Shown: positions 1-7,557, counted from the first letter of the stretch. The stretch is DNA of 46,172 bases from Chloroflexota bacterium (GCA_005881215.1 VBDZ01000006.1:1-46172), one strand, 5' to 3'. The notes: generated by a model not told the origin, from the letters alone. Program-made: numbers and translations.

Positions 1-462
1 CGTAAAACGCCAGCTCAATGCCTGGGTGAGCAGGCCTCCCAGAATCAACCCGGCCGATGCGCCGCCGGCAGCTATAGCGCTCCAAATCCCAAGCGCACGA
101 TTACGCTCCGGGCCTTCCTTGAAGGTCGTTGTCAGCAGCGACAGTGCCGCTGGCGAGACCAAGGCGCCCGCAAAGCCCTGGATCAAGCGAGCGGCGACCA
201 GCATTCCGCCGGACTGGCTGAATCCGCCCAACATCGATGCCGCGATGAAGAGGACTAAACCCTTCACGAACATACGTCGTCGGCCGACGACGTCAGCGAG
301 CCGACCGCCCAGCATGAGAAAGCCGCCAAAGGTCAGCGCATAGCCGCTGACTACCCATTGGATGTTCTCAGCCGACAAACTCAGAGTCCGCTGCATCGAG
401 GGCAGCGCGACGTTGACGATCGCGACGTCCAGGATCAGCATGAATTGCGCCGCGCAAAGCAC
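1..462 (-). CDS. MFS drug exporter, DHA2 (EmrB/QacA) type, N-terminal part, cut by window edge
   Basis: This is the N-terminal 154 codons of a proton-driven multidrug exporter of the inner membrane; the rest lies beyond position 1. The minus strand reads a first membrane helix ending in LILDVAIVNVALPSMQ, the family motif between helices 2 and 3 (GGRLADVVGRRR), and the helix 4-5 signature RLIQGFAGALVSPAAL. The start is unclear. The reading frame is open back to a stop at 523-525, but the only canonical starts are GTG at 460-462 (chosen) and ATG at 439-441, and both fall inside the first helix. Homology seems to extend to about 495 (residues TRHRSNLILAVLC) without a start codon there. Codon use is more AT-rich than in the ribosomal genes, which suggests transfer. 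The family call is firm; whether the gene is intact is not. Confidence 0.8.
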   Translation of the reverse strand, partial: MLCAAQFMLILDVAIVNVALPSMQRTLSLSAENIQWVVSGYALTFGGFLMLGGRLADVVGRRRMFVKGLVLFIAASMLGGFSQSGGMLVAARLIQGFAGALVSPAALSLLTTTFKEGPERNRALGIWSAIAAGGASAGLILGGLLTQALSWRFT

Positions 463-1034
463 CGCGAGTATCAGATTGGAGCGATGACGTGTGATGTCAC
501 ACCAGGTTTCTGGTTGGCCGGTTCAGGTAAGACGACTTTGTCGATGGGCTCGGGACTGAACTCTGGGCATTCGGCGGCCATACCGATCCAGCCACACATC
601 AAGCACCTTATCGGAAACCACGTTTGACTGCTCGATCCACCGAGCGGAAACCGCCCGAGTTCTTACATCTCGGCGAGCGCGGCGTACCGCACGAGCTTCA
701 ACTCGGCCAGTCGCTGGGCGCACGTTCCGTAGGGGCCCAATAGGTAGATGACACCGGCGCCGCGACCGGACGACTCCAATTCCTCACATCGGCACGACTA
801 GCGAGAACGAAGAACGATCGTGATTGCTGACATCCATCGGCAGATCAGTGGCATGACTACTTCATCACCATCGGCGGGGCATCTGCGGCTTTGACGGGCC
901 TGCTGGTCGGGGCGCAACAAGCCCGATTACCGGCCTGAGTGAGTCTGATCGAAGTCTCAGCGCGCTGGAGCCTGGCGTCGACTAGAATCCGTTCGCGCGG
1001 ACGTTCTCAGCCGATGCGGATGCGGCGGTAACTG
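463..1034. other. Gene-poor, decayed stretch upstream of tRNA-Thr
   Basis: No complete gene is recognisable in these 570 bases. Two short open stretches read like protein fragments. One on the minus strand (797-663) ends in PYGTCAQRLAELKLVRY and lacks a convincing start. The other on the plus strand (831-938) is listed separately. GC is lower than in the core array. A TAGAAT hexamer at 983-988 could be the -10 box of the tRNA gene, but I see no matching -35. I read the stretch as remnants of genes left by earlier insertions or deletions. Confidence 0.5.
831..938 (+). pseudogene. Fragment of a small integral membrane protein
   Basis: Between in-frame stops at 828-830 and 936-938 the frame reads QWHDYFITIGGASAALTGLL and then soon ends. 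A W-H-D-[FY] motif followed by an Ala/Gly/Leu-rich helix is the usual start of a widespread family of uncharacterised multi-helix membrane proteins in actinobacteria-like genomes. Here there is no ATG, GTG or suitable TTG start and only one helix is left, so I call it a remnant. The match is from memory of the family and could be chance. Confidence 0.35.
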
Positions 1035-1106
1035 GCCGGGATAGTTCAGCGGTAGAACGCGGGTTTTGTAAACCCGTTGTCGGGGGTTCGATTCCCCCTC
1101 CCGGCT
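1035..1106 (+). tRNA. tRNA-Thr (TGT)
   Basis: A complete cloverleaf of 72 nt. The acceptor arm GCCGGGA pairs with TCCCGGC. The D arm is GTTC/GAAC. The anticodon arm is CGGGT/ACCCG around loop TTTGTAA, giving anticodon TGT at 1067-1069. The T arm is GGGGG/CCCCC with TTCGATT, and the discriminator is T. CCA is not encoded. It decodes ACA and other ACN threonine codons. It stands alone, next to a decayed stretch and a half tRNA of the same anticodon on the other strand. Confidence 0.95.
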
Positions 1107-1131
1107 TCCTTCGACCGGCTTCCGTCGACGG

Positions 1132-1173
1132 CTGGTTACAAAACAGTTGCTCCCCCAGCTGAGCTATGTCGGC
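1132..1173 (-). pseudogene. Half tRNA-Thr remnant (5' half, anticodon loop TTTGTAA)
   Basis: On the minus strand the sequence starts GCCGACATAGCTCAGCTGG, continues through the D arm (GCTC/GAGC) and the anticodon loop TTTGTAA (anticodon TGT), then loses tRNA character after CCAG. No 3' half with a TTCGATT T-loop and TGTCGGC acceptor strand follows. It is not an inverted copy of the neighbouring intact tRNA-Thr, since the acceptor and D arms differ. It is best read as the truncated 5' half of a second threonine tRNA, of the sort left by deletion or by integrative-element turnover. Confidence 0.7.
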
Positions 1174-1228
1174 GTGCGTTCCGAATGATATGAGCGAGAG
1201 GTGGGAACCGCCGCGGAGGGGCCGGGGG

Positions 1229-2374
1229 CTACGAGGTCGCGACTGTTGTGTGCGCCGGCTCGAGCGGGTTGATGGTGATCAGGTTGACCGGCTGGGTATC
1301 GCTCACGAAGGTCGTTACGAAGGTCGATCGGGAGGGGTCCCACCAGGTAATGAGGTAATTCTCGCCCGGCGGCATCGACACCTTGAAGTTTCCGTTCGCG
1401 TCGGTCGACGTCGAGTAGATCGGCGGCGAGTCCTGGTAGGTGTGGGCCTTGACGATCTGGTAATGAGTCGCGATCCGCACCAGGCGGTTGGCCACGGGCG
1501 CCGAATTCGTGTTGCTCACCACCAACTGTCCGGTGAGCGTCTGGTTGGCGTGGAGTGCCGCGTTGGCCTGCGTGCCCCAGCTGGTCTTCGGAAACTTTTG
1601 CACCAGCTCCGTCATGGCGTCACGGGCCTGCTGGTACTTGAGCTGCTGGACGAACGCCAGGCCAGCGTTGTAGAGCGTCTGCGGGAACGCCGATGACTGG
1701 GCGAGCTTGGCGTCAGAACTATCCGGAAAGTCCTTGACAAGTTTCTCGTACCAGGTCAGGGCGTTGGGGTAGTCAGGTGGCTGTTGCTGTGTGTACCACT
1801 GCGCGTAGCCGGCATAAGCGGACGCGAGGCCGGCGTTGGTTGCTGCCGACACACTGCCCGCGGGGTCGAAGGCGCTGACCTGGTTGTACCGGTCGATGCC
1901 CGCCTGAAACTGTTGCTTGGCCACCAGCGCTTGTCCCCAGGCGATGAACAGGTCGGCCAGCGCGGCATTCCCCCGGGCGGCCCAGTCGGCGATGCCGCTC
2001 TTGACGGTCGCCCGTAGCTGCGTCTCGCTCTCCTCAAACTTGCCCTGCTGCTTGAGTTGGACGCCCCACAGGAAATGCGTCTCGGCGGTGCCGGTCTGGG
2101 CGTGGTCGGCCAGGTCCCCAAGCAGCAGTCGCGCTACGGGATTACCGGCCACGGCCGCCACCGTCGCGTACGAACTGAGCGCCTGCTTGTATGAGCCGGC
2201 GGCCTCCGACCCTTGGGCCTGTGACAACTGGTTTTGGGCGAAACCGTACGTGCCTCCGGGAATGGCGAGCAGCAGGACAACGATGCCAACGGGCACCAGC
2301 AGCAAGCGGGTGCGACCACGCCGGGGAGCCGGCTGTTGCGGTCCGGCCGGCACGTATTGAGCTGCTTCGCTCAT
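1229..2374 (-). CDS. Membrane-anchored TPR protein with C-terminal carboxypeptidase-regulatory-like domain
   Basis: A 381-residue protein of unknown specific function. The N-terminus is a short Pro/Gln/Arg-rich cytoplasmic segment, then one membrane helix at about residues 24-46 (LLLVPVGIVVLLLAIPGG). Residues of about 50-275 are Ala/Gln-rich helical TPR-like repeats; phrases such as YKQALSSYATVAA, LTWYEKLVKDFPDS and AMTELVQKFPKTSW have the usual spacing. The last 90 residues resemble an Ig-like carboxypeptidase-regulatory domain (LVVSNTNSAPVANRLV, STDANGNFKVSMPPGENY). The ATG at 2374 is chosen because the reading frame upstream runs through the divergent sulfurtransferase gene without sense. 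The fold suggests an extracytoplasmic scaffold or assembly role. It shares a divergent intergenic region with the sulfurtransferase. Confidence 0.75.
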   Translation of the reverse strand: MSEAAQYVPAGPQQPAPRRGRTRLLLVPVGIVVLLLAIPGGTYGFAQNQLSQAQGSEAAGSYKQALSSYATVAAVAGNPVARLLLGDLADHAQTGTAETHFLWGVQLKQQGKFEESETQLRATVKSGIADWAARGNAALADLFIAWGQALVAKQQFQAGIDRYNQVSAFDPAGSVSAATNAGLASAYAGYAQWYTQQQPPDYPNALTWYEKLVKDFPDSSDAKLAQSSAFPQTLYNAGLAFVQQLKYQQARDAMTELVQKFPKTSWGTQANAALHANQTLTGQLVVSNTNSAPVANRLVRIATHYQIVKAHTYQDSPPIYSTSTDANGNFKVSMPPGENYLITWWDPSRSTFVTTFVSDTQPVNLITINPLEPAHTTVATS

Positions 2375-2395
2375 CTCGACTGGCCGAATAACGAG

Positions 2396-2425
2396 TTGAC
2401 CTTTAGTAGCCTGCGCCGCTAGACT
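2396..2425 (+). promoter_or_regulatory. Predicted sigma-70-type promoter of the sulfurtransferase gene
   Basis: TTGACC at 2396-2401 and TAGACT at 2420-2425 are separated by 18 bp. This lies about 60 bp upstream of the ATG at 2486, which has a strong Shine-Dalgarno sequence (AAGGAGAGG) just ahead of it. Predicted from sequence only. Confidence 0.5.
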
Positions 2426-2485
2426 GGGAAACCCAGAATTGTTGAGTTTGTGAATCCAGTTAGTCAACTTTAAGGAGAGGAGCAC

Positions 2486-3355
2486 ATGGCCAAGACCGCC
2501 ACCGAGATCGCCCAGGCCGGCTACGCCCACCCGGAAGTCCTGGTGGACACCCAGTGGGTGGCCGACCATCTCAACGACCCGAAGGTCAAGATCGTCGAGG
2601 TCGACGTCGACACCACCGCCTACGACAACGGGCACGTCAAGGGCGCCATCGGTCTCGACTGGCGCAAGGACCTCCAGGCCCGTCCGATTCGTGACCTGCT
2701 GCCGAAAGACGAGTTCGAGAAGCTGCTCTCCGCGAAGGGGATCAGCAACGACGACACGGTCGTGGTCTACGGCGACAACAACAACTGGTTCGCCGCCTGG
2801 TTCCTCTGGAACCTCAAGTACTACGGTCACAAGGATGCCCGGCTGATGAATGGTGGCCGCAAGAAATGGCAGGACGAAGGCCGGGAGCTGGTGACCGAAG
2901 CGCCGGCGATCAAGCCGACAACCTACAAGGCCGGCCAGCCGGTGAAGAGCATCCGGGTGCTCCGCGACGAGGTGGTGGCGGAGCTGGGCAAAGCCGGGGT
3001 AACCCTGGTCGACGTCCGCTCGCCCAAGGAGTTCAGTGGCGAGCTGCTGGCTCCTGAAAACCTGCCCCAGGAGGGCGCCCAGCGCGGCGGCCACATTCCG
3101 GGCGCCGCCAACATCCCGTGGGGCCAGGCGGTTCGCGAGGATGGCACCTTCAAGCCCGCCGACGAGCTCCGCGCCCTCTACGAATCGAAGGGCGTGACTC
3201 CCGACAAGGCCGTGATCGCCTATTGCCGGATCGGCGAACGCTCCTCCCACACCTGGTTCGTCCTGCACTACCTGCTCGGCTATCCCAACGTCCGGAACTA
3301 CGACGGATCCTGGACCGAGTGGGGGAGCCTGATCGCCGCCCCAATCGAAAAGTAG
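2486..3355 (+). CDS. Thiosulfate sulfurtransferase (two-domain rhodanese, CysA2/SseA type)
   Basis: A 289-residue cytosolic enzyme that moves sulfane sulfur from thiosulfate or a similar donor to cyanide or a thiol acceptor. There are two rhodanese domains. The first (about residues 20-140) is non-catalytic, with the typical GAIGLDWRKDLQ and NNWFAAW stretches. The second (about 160-285) carries the active-site loop CRIGERSSHTWF with catalytic Cys247. Length and wording match the actinobacterial CysA2/CysA3 type closely, including the closing NYDGSWTEWGSL. Start: ATG with AAGGAGAGG upstream. It has its own promoter and is followed at once by a palindromic repeat. The physiological acceptor cannot be read from sequence. 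Confidence 0.93.
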   Translation: MAKTATEIAQAGYAHPEVLVDTQWVADHLNDPKVKIVEVDVDTTAYDNGHVKGAIGLDWRKDLQARPIRDLLPKDEFEKLLSAKGISNDDTVVVYGDNNNWFAAWFLWNLKYYGHKDARLMNGGRKKWQDEGRELVTEAPAIKPTTYKAGQPVKSIRVLRDEVVAELGKAGVTLVDVRSPKEFSGELLAPENLPQEGAQRGGHIPGAANIPWGQAVREDGTFKPADELRALYESKGVTPDKAVIAYCRIGERSSHTWFVLHYLLGYPNVRNYDGSWTEWGSLIAAPIEK

Positions 3356-3371
3356 GACTCGCGCCTCGGAA

Positions 3372-3407
3372 CCCCTCCCCCTTCGAAGGGGGAGGGTCGG
3401 GGTGGGG
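3372..3407 (+). repeat. Palindromic G-rich repeat, copy A
   Basis: A near-perfect hairpin of CCCTCCCCC, loop TTCGAA, GGGGGAGGG, followed by the flank TCGGGGTGGGG. On the plus strand it has four G-tracts separated by 1-2 bases, so it can form a G-quadruplex. It lies in the 3' untranslated region of the sulfurtransferase gene. There is no U-run, so it is not a canonical terminator. It belongs to the same family as the copies near 9144, 18469, 19258 and 39204. Confidence 0.8.
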
Positions 3408-3566
3408 CTCGGGCGTCACGGCCAAATGACAGCCGTAACTCTTTTGCCACTTGGCGTTACCTCCAGACCGGCGTAACGTTATGGCCATCGGCGAGAGCGA
3501 GCGGCCGGTTGACCTGAGGAGGCGATCCGGCCCAGACGCTGCCTAACGAAAGAGGGGTGTCGTTCG

Positions 3567-4946
3567 GTGAGGGGTCTGAGGCGTTTGGTCTTCGTTGGGG
3601 TCATTGGCGGCCTGTTGGCCGCCGTACCGCTCTCGGCCATGGCGAGCGAGAACCTCCTTGCCGGCGCGGTCGGGCATGCCGAGGGCACCTTCAGTCAGTC
3701 GTTGAGCAGCGCCGTCCGAGGCGGCCTGGAGCAATCGATCGCCGACTCGATGATGTGGCGCTTCAGCCAGGTAAAGGCGATCAAACCGTCGGCCTGGTGG
3801 CAGGCACCGGTCGCCGAGCACGACAAGCTCGAGAAGTTGAGCTTGCTGCAGTCGGACCTGGCCGCCCTGTACCAGGTGCAGATTGGCGAGAGCCGCGACG
3901 CGCTGCTCCGCCAGGTGCATCGCTGGAACGCCGCCATCGCCGAGGCGCAGAACGCCGGGATTTCGACCGACGGCTTGGAGACCAGCCGGTCCCGCTTCAT
4001 GAGCTATCTGGCGCAATCGCCAACCCCCAATGGCCTCAATGCGATGGCGTCGGTCCTGAGCGAGCAGAACACCATCCTGGATGGGCGGACGGCCGCGTAC
4101 CGCACGGCGAGGGCGCAGGTCGATGCCGCGGTCCAGAACGCGCAGACGCTGCTGGCCAGCGCGACCCAGTATTCGCAACTCAGCCTTGATGGCTTCCGGG
4201 CCCAGATCGCCACCGCGACCGCGGGCGTTCCCTCGGTGCACGGGGCGGCTGGCTTCGTCCCACTCCTGGCGCAGCTGCAGCAAACGGCCGCCTCGATCCA
4301 GGGCTTGCTCGACAGCCGGAGCAACGCGTTCGGGCAGCTGTCGGCCGCACGCGCGACGCTAGCCTCGGCGCAGTCGATCGGGGCCTCCGTCGGCAACATC
4401 CCGGGGACGATCAACGTGCTGGCTGCCCGGGTCAACGTGGCGGGTGACCAGGGGACCTTCGACTCCCTGTCGTCCCAGCTCTACAACCAGAAGCAGCTCC
4501 TGGCCAATGCCATCTACTACAAGCAGATGCAGCCGCTCAGCTACAACGCTGGGGCCGGCAAGCTGATCCTGATCTCGCTCTCGCGGCAGGTCCTCACCGC
4601 CTACCAGGATGGGACCCCGGTCCTCACCACCTACGTTGCGACCGGTCGACCCGCCCTGCCCACCCCGCCCGGCGTCTACCACATCTTCGCCAAGTACTCG
4701 CCCTACAAGATGATCTCGCCCTGGCCATATGGAAGCCCCTACTGGTACCCCGCGTCCTGGACGAACTGGGCGATGGAGTTTGCCGGGGGTGGCTACTTCA
4801 TCCACGATGCCCCCTGGCGCTCGTGGTATGGCCCTGGCTCAAACCTCTACAACGGGACCCATGGCTGCGTCAACGTCCCCTATAGCCCGATGTCCTTTCT
4901 CTGGGGCTGGACGCCGATGGGAACTACCGTTGTGGTTCAGTACTAG
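3567..4946 (+). CDS. Exported L,D-transpeptidase (YkuD domain)
   Basis: A 459-residue envelope enzyme that would make 3-3 peptidoglycan cross-links or attach proteins to the wall. An N-terminal signal sequence (VFVGVIGGLLAAVPLSAMA, about residues 8-26) directs export. Residues of about 30-325 are a long helical Ala/Gln/Leu-rich stretch, probably coiled coil. The catalytic YkuD domain spans about 330-459 with the family triad region FIHDAPW and HGCVNVP; the nucleophile is Cys434. The start is GTG, with a purine-rich AGAGGGG upstream. It probably forms a single-gene unit closed by the hairpin at 4966. The long helical N-terminal segment in place of the usual LysM or Ig-like domain is noteworthy; it may act as a stalk. 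Confidence 0.9.
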   Translation: MRGLRRLVFVGVIGGLLAAVPLSAMASENLLAGAVGHAEGTFSQSLSSAVRGGLEQSIADSMMWRFSQVKAIKPSAWWQAPVAEHDKLEKLSLLQSDLAALYQVQIGESRDALLRQVHRWNAAIAEAQNAGISTDGLETSRSRFMSYLAQSPTPNGLNAMASVLSEQNTILDGRTAAYRTARAQVDAAVQNAQTLLASATQYSQLSLDGFRAQIATATAGVPSVHGAAGFVPLLAQLQQTAASIQGLLDSRSNAFGQLSAARATLASAQSIGASVGNIPGTINVLAARVNVAGDQGTFDSLSSQLYNQKQLLANAIYYKQMQPLSYNAGAGKLILISLSRQVLTAYQDGTPVLTTYVATGRPALPTPPGVYHIFAKYSPYKMISPWPYGSPYWYPASWTNWAMEFAGGGYFIHDAPWRSWYGPGSNLYNGTHGCVNVPYSPMSFLWGWTPMGTTVVVQY

Positions 4947-4965
4947 CCTCCGATACCACTTATAT

Positions 4966-4992
4966 GTCCCTCCCCCACCGGCGGGGAGGGAC
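4966..4992 (+). terminator. Probable terminator hairpin after the L,D-transpeptidase gene
   Basis: A perfect 10-bp stem (GTCCCTCCCC and GGGGAGGGAC) with a 7-nt loop, 20 bp past the stop codon. Only a short CTCTTT follows, so termination could be weak. The stem core is related to the dispersed palindromic repeat, but the G-rich right flank is missing. Confidence 0.5.
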
Positions 4993-5016
4993 GTCGCTCT
5001 TTAGGCGATCACGCGA

Positions 5017-5045
5017 TTGACGATGTCCCCAAACTCTGCTATTAT
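5017..5045 (+). promoter_or_regulatory. Strong predicted promoter of the rpmG-tRNA-Trp-secE-nusG operon
   Basis: TTGACG at 5017-5022 and TATTAT at 5040-5045 with the ideal 17-bp spacer. Transcription would start near 5052, about 60 nt before rpmG. Confidence 0.65.
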
Positions 5046-5054
5046 TTGGGCTCG

Positions 5055-5078
5055 CCTAGCAGTCGCTAGGTCTTTTTT
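5055..5078 (+). terminator. Leader hairpin with U-run (possible attenuator) ahead of rpmG
   Basis: The stem CCTAGC/GCTAGG with a 4-nt AGTC loop, extendable by a G-U pair, is followed by TCTTTTTTAT. This has the form of an intrinsic terminator, but it lies downstream of the predicted promoter and upstream of rpmG. It would therefore act within the operon leader, as an attenuator, or make a very short RNA. No antiterminator partner is obvious. Confidence 0.5.
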
Positions 5079-5110
5079 ATGTTTGGAGCCCTTTTCCCCC
5101 TGGAGATTCA

Positions 5111-5269
5111 ATGCCTGCCCTAGCTTCGACCATCACCCTGCAGTGTCAGACCTGCAAGGAGCGCAACTACACGACCGTCAAGAACAAGAAGAACGATCCG
5201 GACCGGATGGAGATCAACAAGTTCTGCCCCCGGTGCCGGAAGCACACGGCCCACCGGGAGACCAAGTAG
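5111..5269 (+). CDS. rpmG: 50S ribosomal protein L33, zinc-binding type
   Basis: A 52-residue protein of the large subunit near the E site. The zinc ribbon is complete: CQTC at residues 12-15 and CPRC near residue 40, so this is the zinc-containing paralogue. The body ([23 protein letters not shown]) has the classic L33 pattern. Start: ATG, chosen because it gives the normal family length. Its place before tRNA-Trp, secE and nusG is a common bacterial arrangement. Confidence 0.95.
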   Translation: MPALASTITLQCQTCKERNYTTVKNKKNDPDRMEINKFCPRCRKHTAHRETK

Positions 5270-5310
5270 CGTGCCCGCATCCTTCTTATACTGTTGGCGC
5301 CGACCGGCAC

Positions 5311-5383
5311 AGGGGTGTAGCTCAGCTGGTAGAGCAGCGGTCTCCAAAACCGCGGGTCGGGCGTTCGAGTCGCTCCACCCCTG
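5311..5383 (+). tRNA. tRNA-Trp (CCA)
   Basis: A complete 73-nt cloverleaf. AGGGGTG pairs with CACCCCT, the D arm is GCTC/GAGC, and the anticodon arm GCGGT/ACCGC encloses CTCCAAA, giving anticodon CCA at 5344-5346. The T-loop is TTCGAGT and the discriminator G is typical of tryptophan tRNA. It sits between rpmG and secE and is likely processed from their common transcript. Confidence 0.97.
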
Positions 5384-5404
5384 CCAGACTCAGGTATAAC
5401 TACC

Positions 5405-5668
5405 ATGGCCAGGGCCGTTCCCACCGAACCAAGGTCGAATAGAGTGCAACGCACGACTCCCTCTCCCACCCAGCGCCGCGGCCTCATCCGCAACCTCGAG
5501 GACATCGTCGGCGAGCTCCGCAAGGTGATCTGGCCCAGCTGGGCTGAGTTGCGGACGATGACGTTTGTGGTGATCGTCACGGTGGTAGTGGTATCGATCA
5601 TGCTTGGCTTGATCGACTACGTCCTGACGCAGACCCTCGTGAAAGTGGAGTTCCCCAAAATTGGCTGA
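5405..5668 (+). CDS. secE: Preprotein translocase subunit SecE
   Basis: An 87-residue single-span form of SecE, which clamps SecY in the inner-membrane protein channel. After a basic, variable N-terminus the conserved amphipathic helix ELRKVIWPSWAELRTMT (about residues 37-53) leads into one membrane helix, VVIVTVVVVSIMLGLIDYVL. The W-P-S/T-W/R-E pattern is diagnostic. Its 3' end overlaps the likely TTG start of nusG by 8 nt, implying coupled translation. Confidence 0.95.
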   Translation: MARAVPTEPRSNRVQRTTPSPTQRRGLIRNLEDIVGELRKVIWPSWAELRTMTFVVIVTVVVVSIMLGLIDYVLTQTLVKVEFPKIG

Positions 5669-6425
5669 GCCTCAGATGAACCAAACCCCGCAGAACGGCA
5701 CGCCGCAGGAAGCGGCCGCCCCGGCGAAGGCGCGTGGCCGCCGGCCCGCGCCCAAGGAGGCCGCCGAGGCCGGCCGGGTCTGGACCGGCGATCGGGTATC
5801 GGTGGGTGAGGGCCATCCGGCTCCGCCCGAGACGCCCTCGGCGCCGCCCGCCGCCCTGGTGCCGGCCGATGCCACGGCCAAGCCGGCCGCCGCGGAAGGT
5901 GAGCCGCACTGGTACGTGGTGCACGCCTATTCCGGACACGAAGAGAAGGTGCGCAACAACCTGATGAAGCGTGTCGACTCGATGGACATGCACGACCGGA
6001 TCTTCGAGGTCCTGGTGCCGACCGAAGACGTGATCGAGATCAAGGACGGGCAGCGGCGCCACGTGGCGAAGCGAACCTTCCCCGGCTACATCCTGGTCAA
6101 CATGATCATGTCGGACGAATCCTGGTACGTGGTGCGCAACACGCCCGGCGTCACCAGCTTCGTCGGCTCCGGCAACAAGCCGGTGCCGCTGCAGGAGAAA
6201 GAGATCAAGTCCATTCAGAAGCAGATCAAGGCCGAGGCGCCCAAGGTGCGCGTCGAGTACCAGGTCGGCGAGAACGTTCGCGTCATCGATGGGCCGTTCT
6301 CAGACTTCCACGGCAAGGTGGACGAGATCAACGCCGACAAGGGCAAGCTCAAGGTGCTGGTCAACATGTTCGGCCGGGAGACGCCGGTCGAGCTCGACCT
6401 CCTCCAGGTGGAGCGGTTGAAGTAA
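5661..6425 (+). CDS. nusG: Transcription termination/antitermination factor NusG
   Basis: NusG binds RNA polymerase, suppresses pausing, and links it to Rho and the ribosome. The conserved part begins at about residue 84 with the NGN domain ([19 protein letters not shown]), continues through [14 protein letters not shown] and [10 protein letters not shown], and ends with a KOW domain ([16 protein letters not shown], then [15 protein letters not shown]). Length is 254 residues against about 180-200 usually; the surplus is an Ala/Pro/Arg-rich N-terminal leader of some 80 residues. The start is either TTG 5661, overlapping secE, or ATG 5676; TTG has the better purine stretch upstream (GTGGAG). 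The stop overlaps the rplK start by 1 nt. Confidence 0.95.
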   Translation: MAEPQMNQTPQNGTPQEAAAPAKARGRRPAPKEAAEAGRVWTGDRVSVGEGHPAPPETPSAPPAALVPADATAKPAAAEGEPHWYVVHAYSGHEEKVRNNLMKRVDSMDMHDRIFEVLVPTEDVIEIKDGQRRHVAKRTFPGYILVNMIMSDESWYVVRNTPGVTSFVGSGNKPVPLQEKEIKSIQKQIKAEAPKVRVEYQVGENVRVIDGPFSDFHGKVDEINADKGKLKVLVNMFGRETPVELDLLQVERLK

Positions 6426-6853
6426 TGGGAAAGAAGAAAGTCAAGACGATGGTCAAGATCCAGATGGAGGCGGGCAAGGCCACGCCCGCGCCGCCGGTGG
6501 GCACCGCGCTCGGCCCACACGGCGTCAACATCATGGAGTTCGTCAAGACCTATAACGACCGCACCGCGTCGATGGCCGGCCAGGTGATCCCGGTCGAGAT
6601 CACGATCTTCGAAGACCGCAGCTTCACCTTTGTGACGAAGACGCCGCCCGCCGCCGCTCTGCTGAAGAAGGCCGCCGGCGTGGAGAAGGGTTCGGCCAAG
6701 CCGAACAAGGAGAAGGTTGGCAAGGTCAGCCGCCAGCAGGTGCGCGAGATCGCACAGCTGAAGCTGAAGGACCTGAACGCCTACGACGTCGAGGCGGCCA
6801 TGAAGATGATCGAAGGCACCGCTCGCTCGCTCGGCATCGAGGTGGCGAGTTAA
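6425..6853 (+). CDS. rplK: 50S ribosomal protein L11
   Basis: A 142-residue protein of the GTPase-associated centre that, with 23S rRNA helices 43-44, contacts elongation factors and is the thiostrepton site. The N-terminal domain shows the Pro-rich [21 protein letters not shown] stretch; the C-terminal RNA-binding domain ends [14 protein letters not shown]. Normal length. It begins on the A of the nusG TAA (TAATG) and ends on the start of rplA in the same way, so nusG, rplK and rplA should be translated as a coupled set. Confidence 0.97.
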   Translation: MGKKKVKTMVKIQMEAGKATPAPPVGTALGPHGVNIMEFVKTYNDRTASMAGQVIPVEITIFEDRSFTFVTKTPPAAALLKKAAGVEKGSAKPNKEKVGKVSRQQVREIAQLKLKDLNAYDVEAAMKMIEGTARSLGIEVAS

Positions 6854-7557
6854 TGCCACAGGCACGCGGCAAGAAGTACAAGGAAGCGGCCAAGGCGATC
6901 GAGCGCACCGAGCAGTACGCGCCCGATGAGGCGGTCCGCCTGGTGCTCAAGAGCTCGACCTCGAAGTTCGACGGCTCGATCGAGGCGCACCTGAGGCTGG
7001 GGGTCGATCCCCGCCACGCCGACCAGATGGTGCGCGGATCGGTGGTGCTGCCGCATGGCACCGGCAAGAAGCGTCGCGTCCTGGTGTTCGCCACCGGCGA
7101 CAAGGCCCGGGAGGCGACGGAGGCCGGCGCCGACTATGTCGGCGCGGACGACCTGGTCAAAAAGATCCAGGAGGGCTGGCTCGACTTCGACGTCGCGCTG
7201 GCGACGCCCGACCTGATGGGCCAGGTCGGCCGGCTGGGCAAGATCCTGGGGCCGCGTGGCCTGATGCCGAACCCCCGTGCCGGGACCGTGACCTTTGATA
7301 TCGCGCGGGCCGTCAAGGACATCCAGGGCGGGCGGATCGAGTACCGGGTCGACAAGACCGGCATCATCCACACCAATATCGGCAAGGCCTCCTACAGCGA
7401 GGCGCAGCTCAAGGACAACTTCGTCGCCCTGATGGACGCGGTCGTCCGTGCCAAGCCGAGCTCGGCGAAGGGGCAATACCTGAAGTCGGTCTATCTCTCG
7501 CCGACGATGGGGCCCAGCGTGCCCGTCGACCCGGCCGCCGCCGGCCGGCTGAGCTAA
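6853..7557 (+). CDS. rplA: 50S ribosomal protein L1
   Basis: A 234-residue L1, the mobile stalk protein at the E site; in many bacteria it also represses its own operon. Conserved stretches include [21 protein letters not shown], the domain II hinge [15 protein letters not shown], and [13 protein letters not shown] near the C-terminus. Full length, ATG start overlapping rplK by 1 nt. Fifteen nt separate it from the DUF1801 gene, instead of the usual direct step to the L10 leader. Confidence 0.97.
   Translation: MPQARGKKYKEAAKAIERTEQYAPDEAVRLVLKSSTSKFDGSIEAHLRLGVDPRHADQMVRGSVVLPHGTGKKRRVLVFATGDKAREATEAGADYVGADDLVKKIQEGWLDFDVALATPDLMGQVGRLGKILGPRGLMPNPRAGTVTFDIARAVKDIQGGRIEYRVDKTGIIHTNIGKASYSEAQLKDNFVALMDAVVRAKPSSAKGQYLKSVYLSPTMGPSVPVDPAAAGRLS

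Noticed and set aside
26-343. A 105-codon plus-strand frame at the left edge
   Set aside because: It lies antisense to the MFS gene, whose motifs on the minus strand are clear.
1132-1173. The half tRNA as an inverted duplicate of the adjacent tRNA-Thr
   Set aside because: The acceptor and D-arm bases differ (GCCGACA against GCCGGGA; AGCTGGGG against AGCGGTA), so it derives from another tRNA-Thr gene.
1229-3268. A single 679-codon minus-strand frame joining the TPR protein to an N-terminal part of some 298 residues
   Set aside because: The part above 2374 is antisense to the well-supported sulfurtransferase gene and has no domain. The real start is the ATG at 2374.
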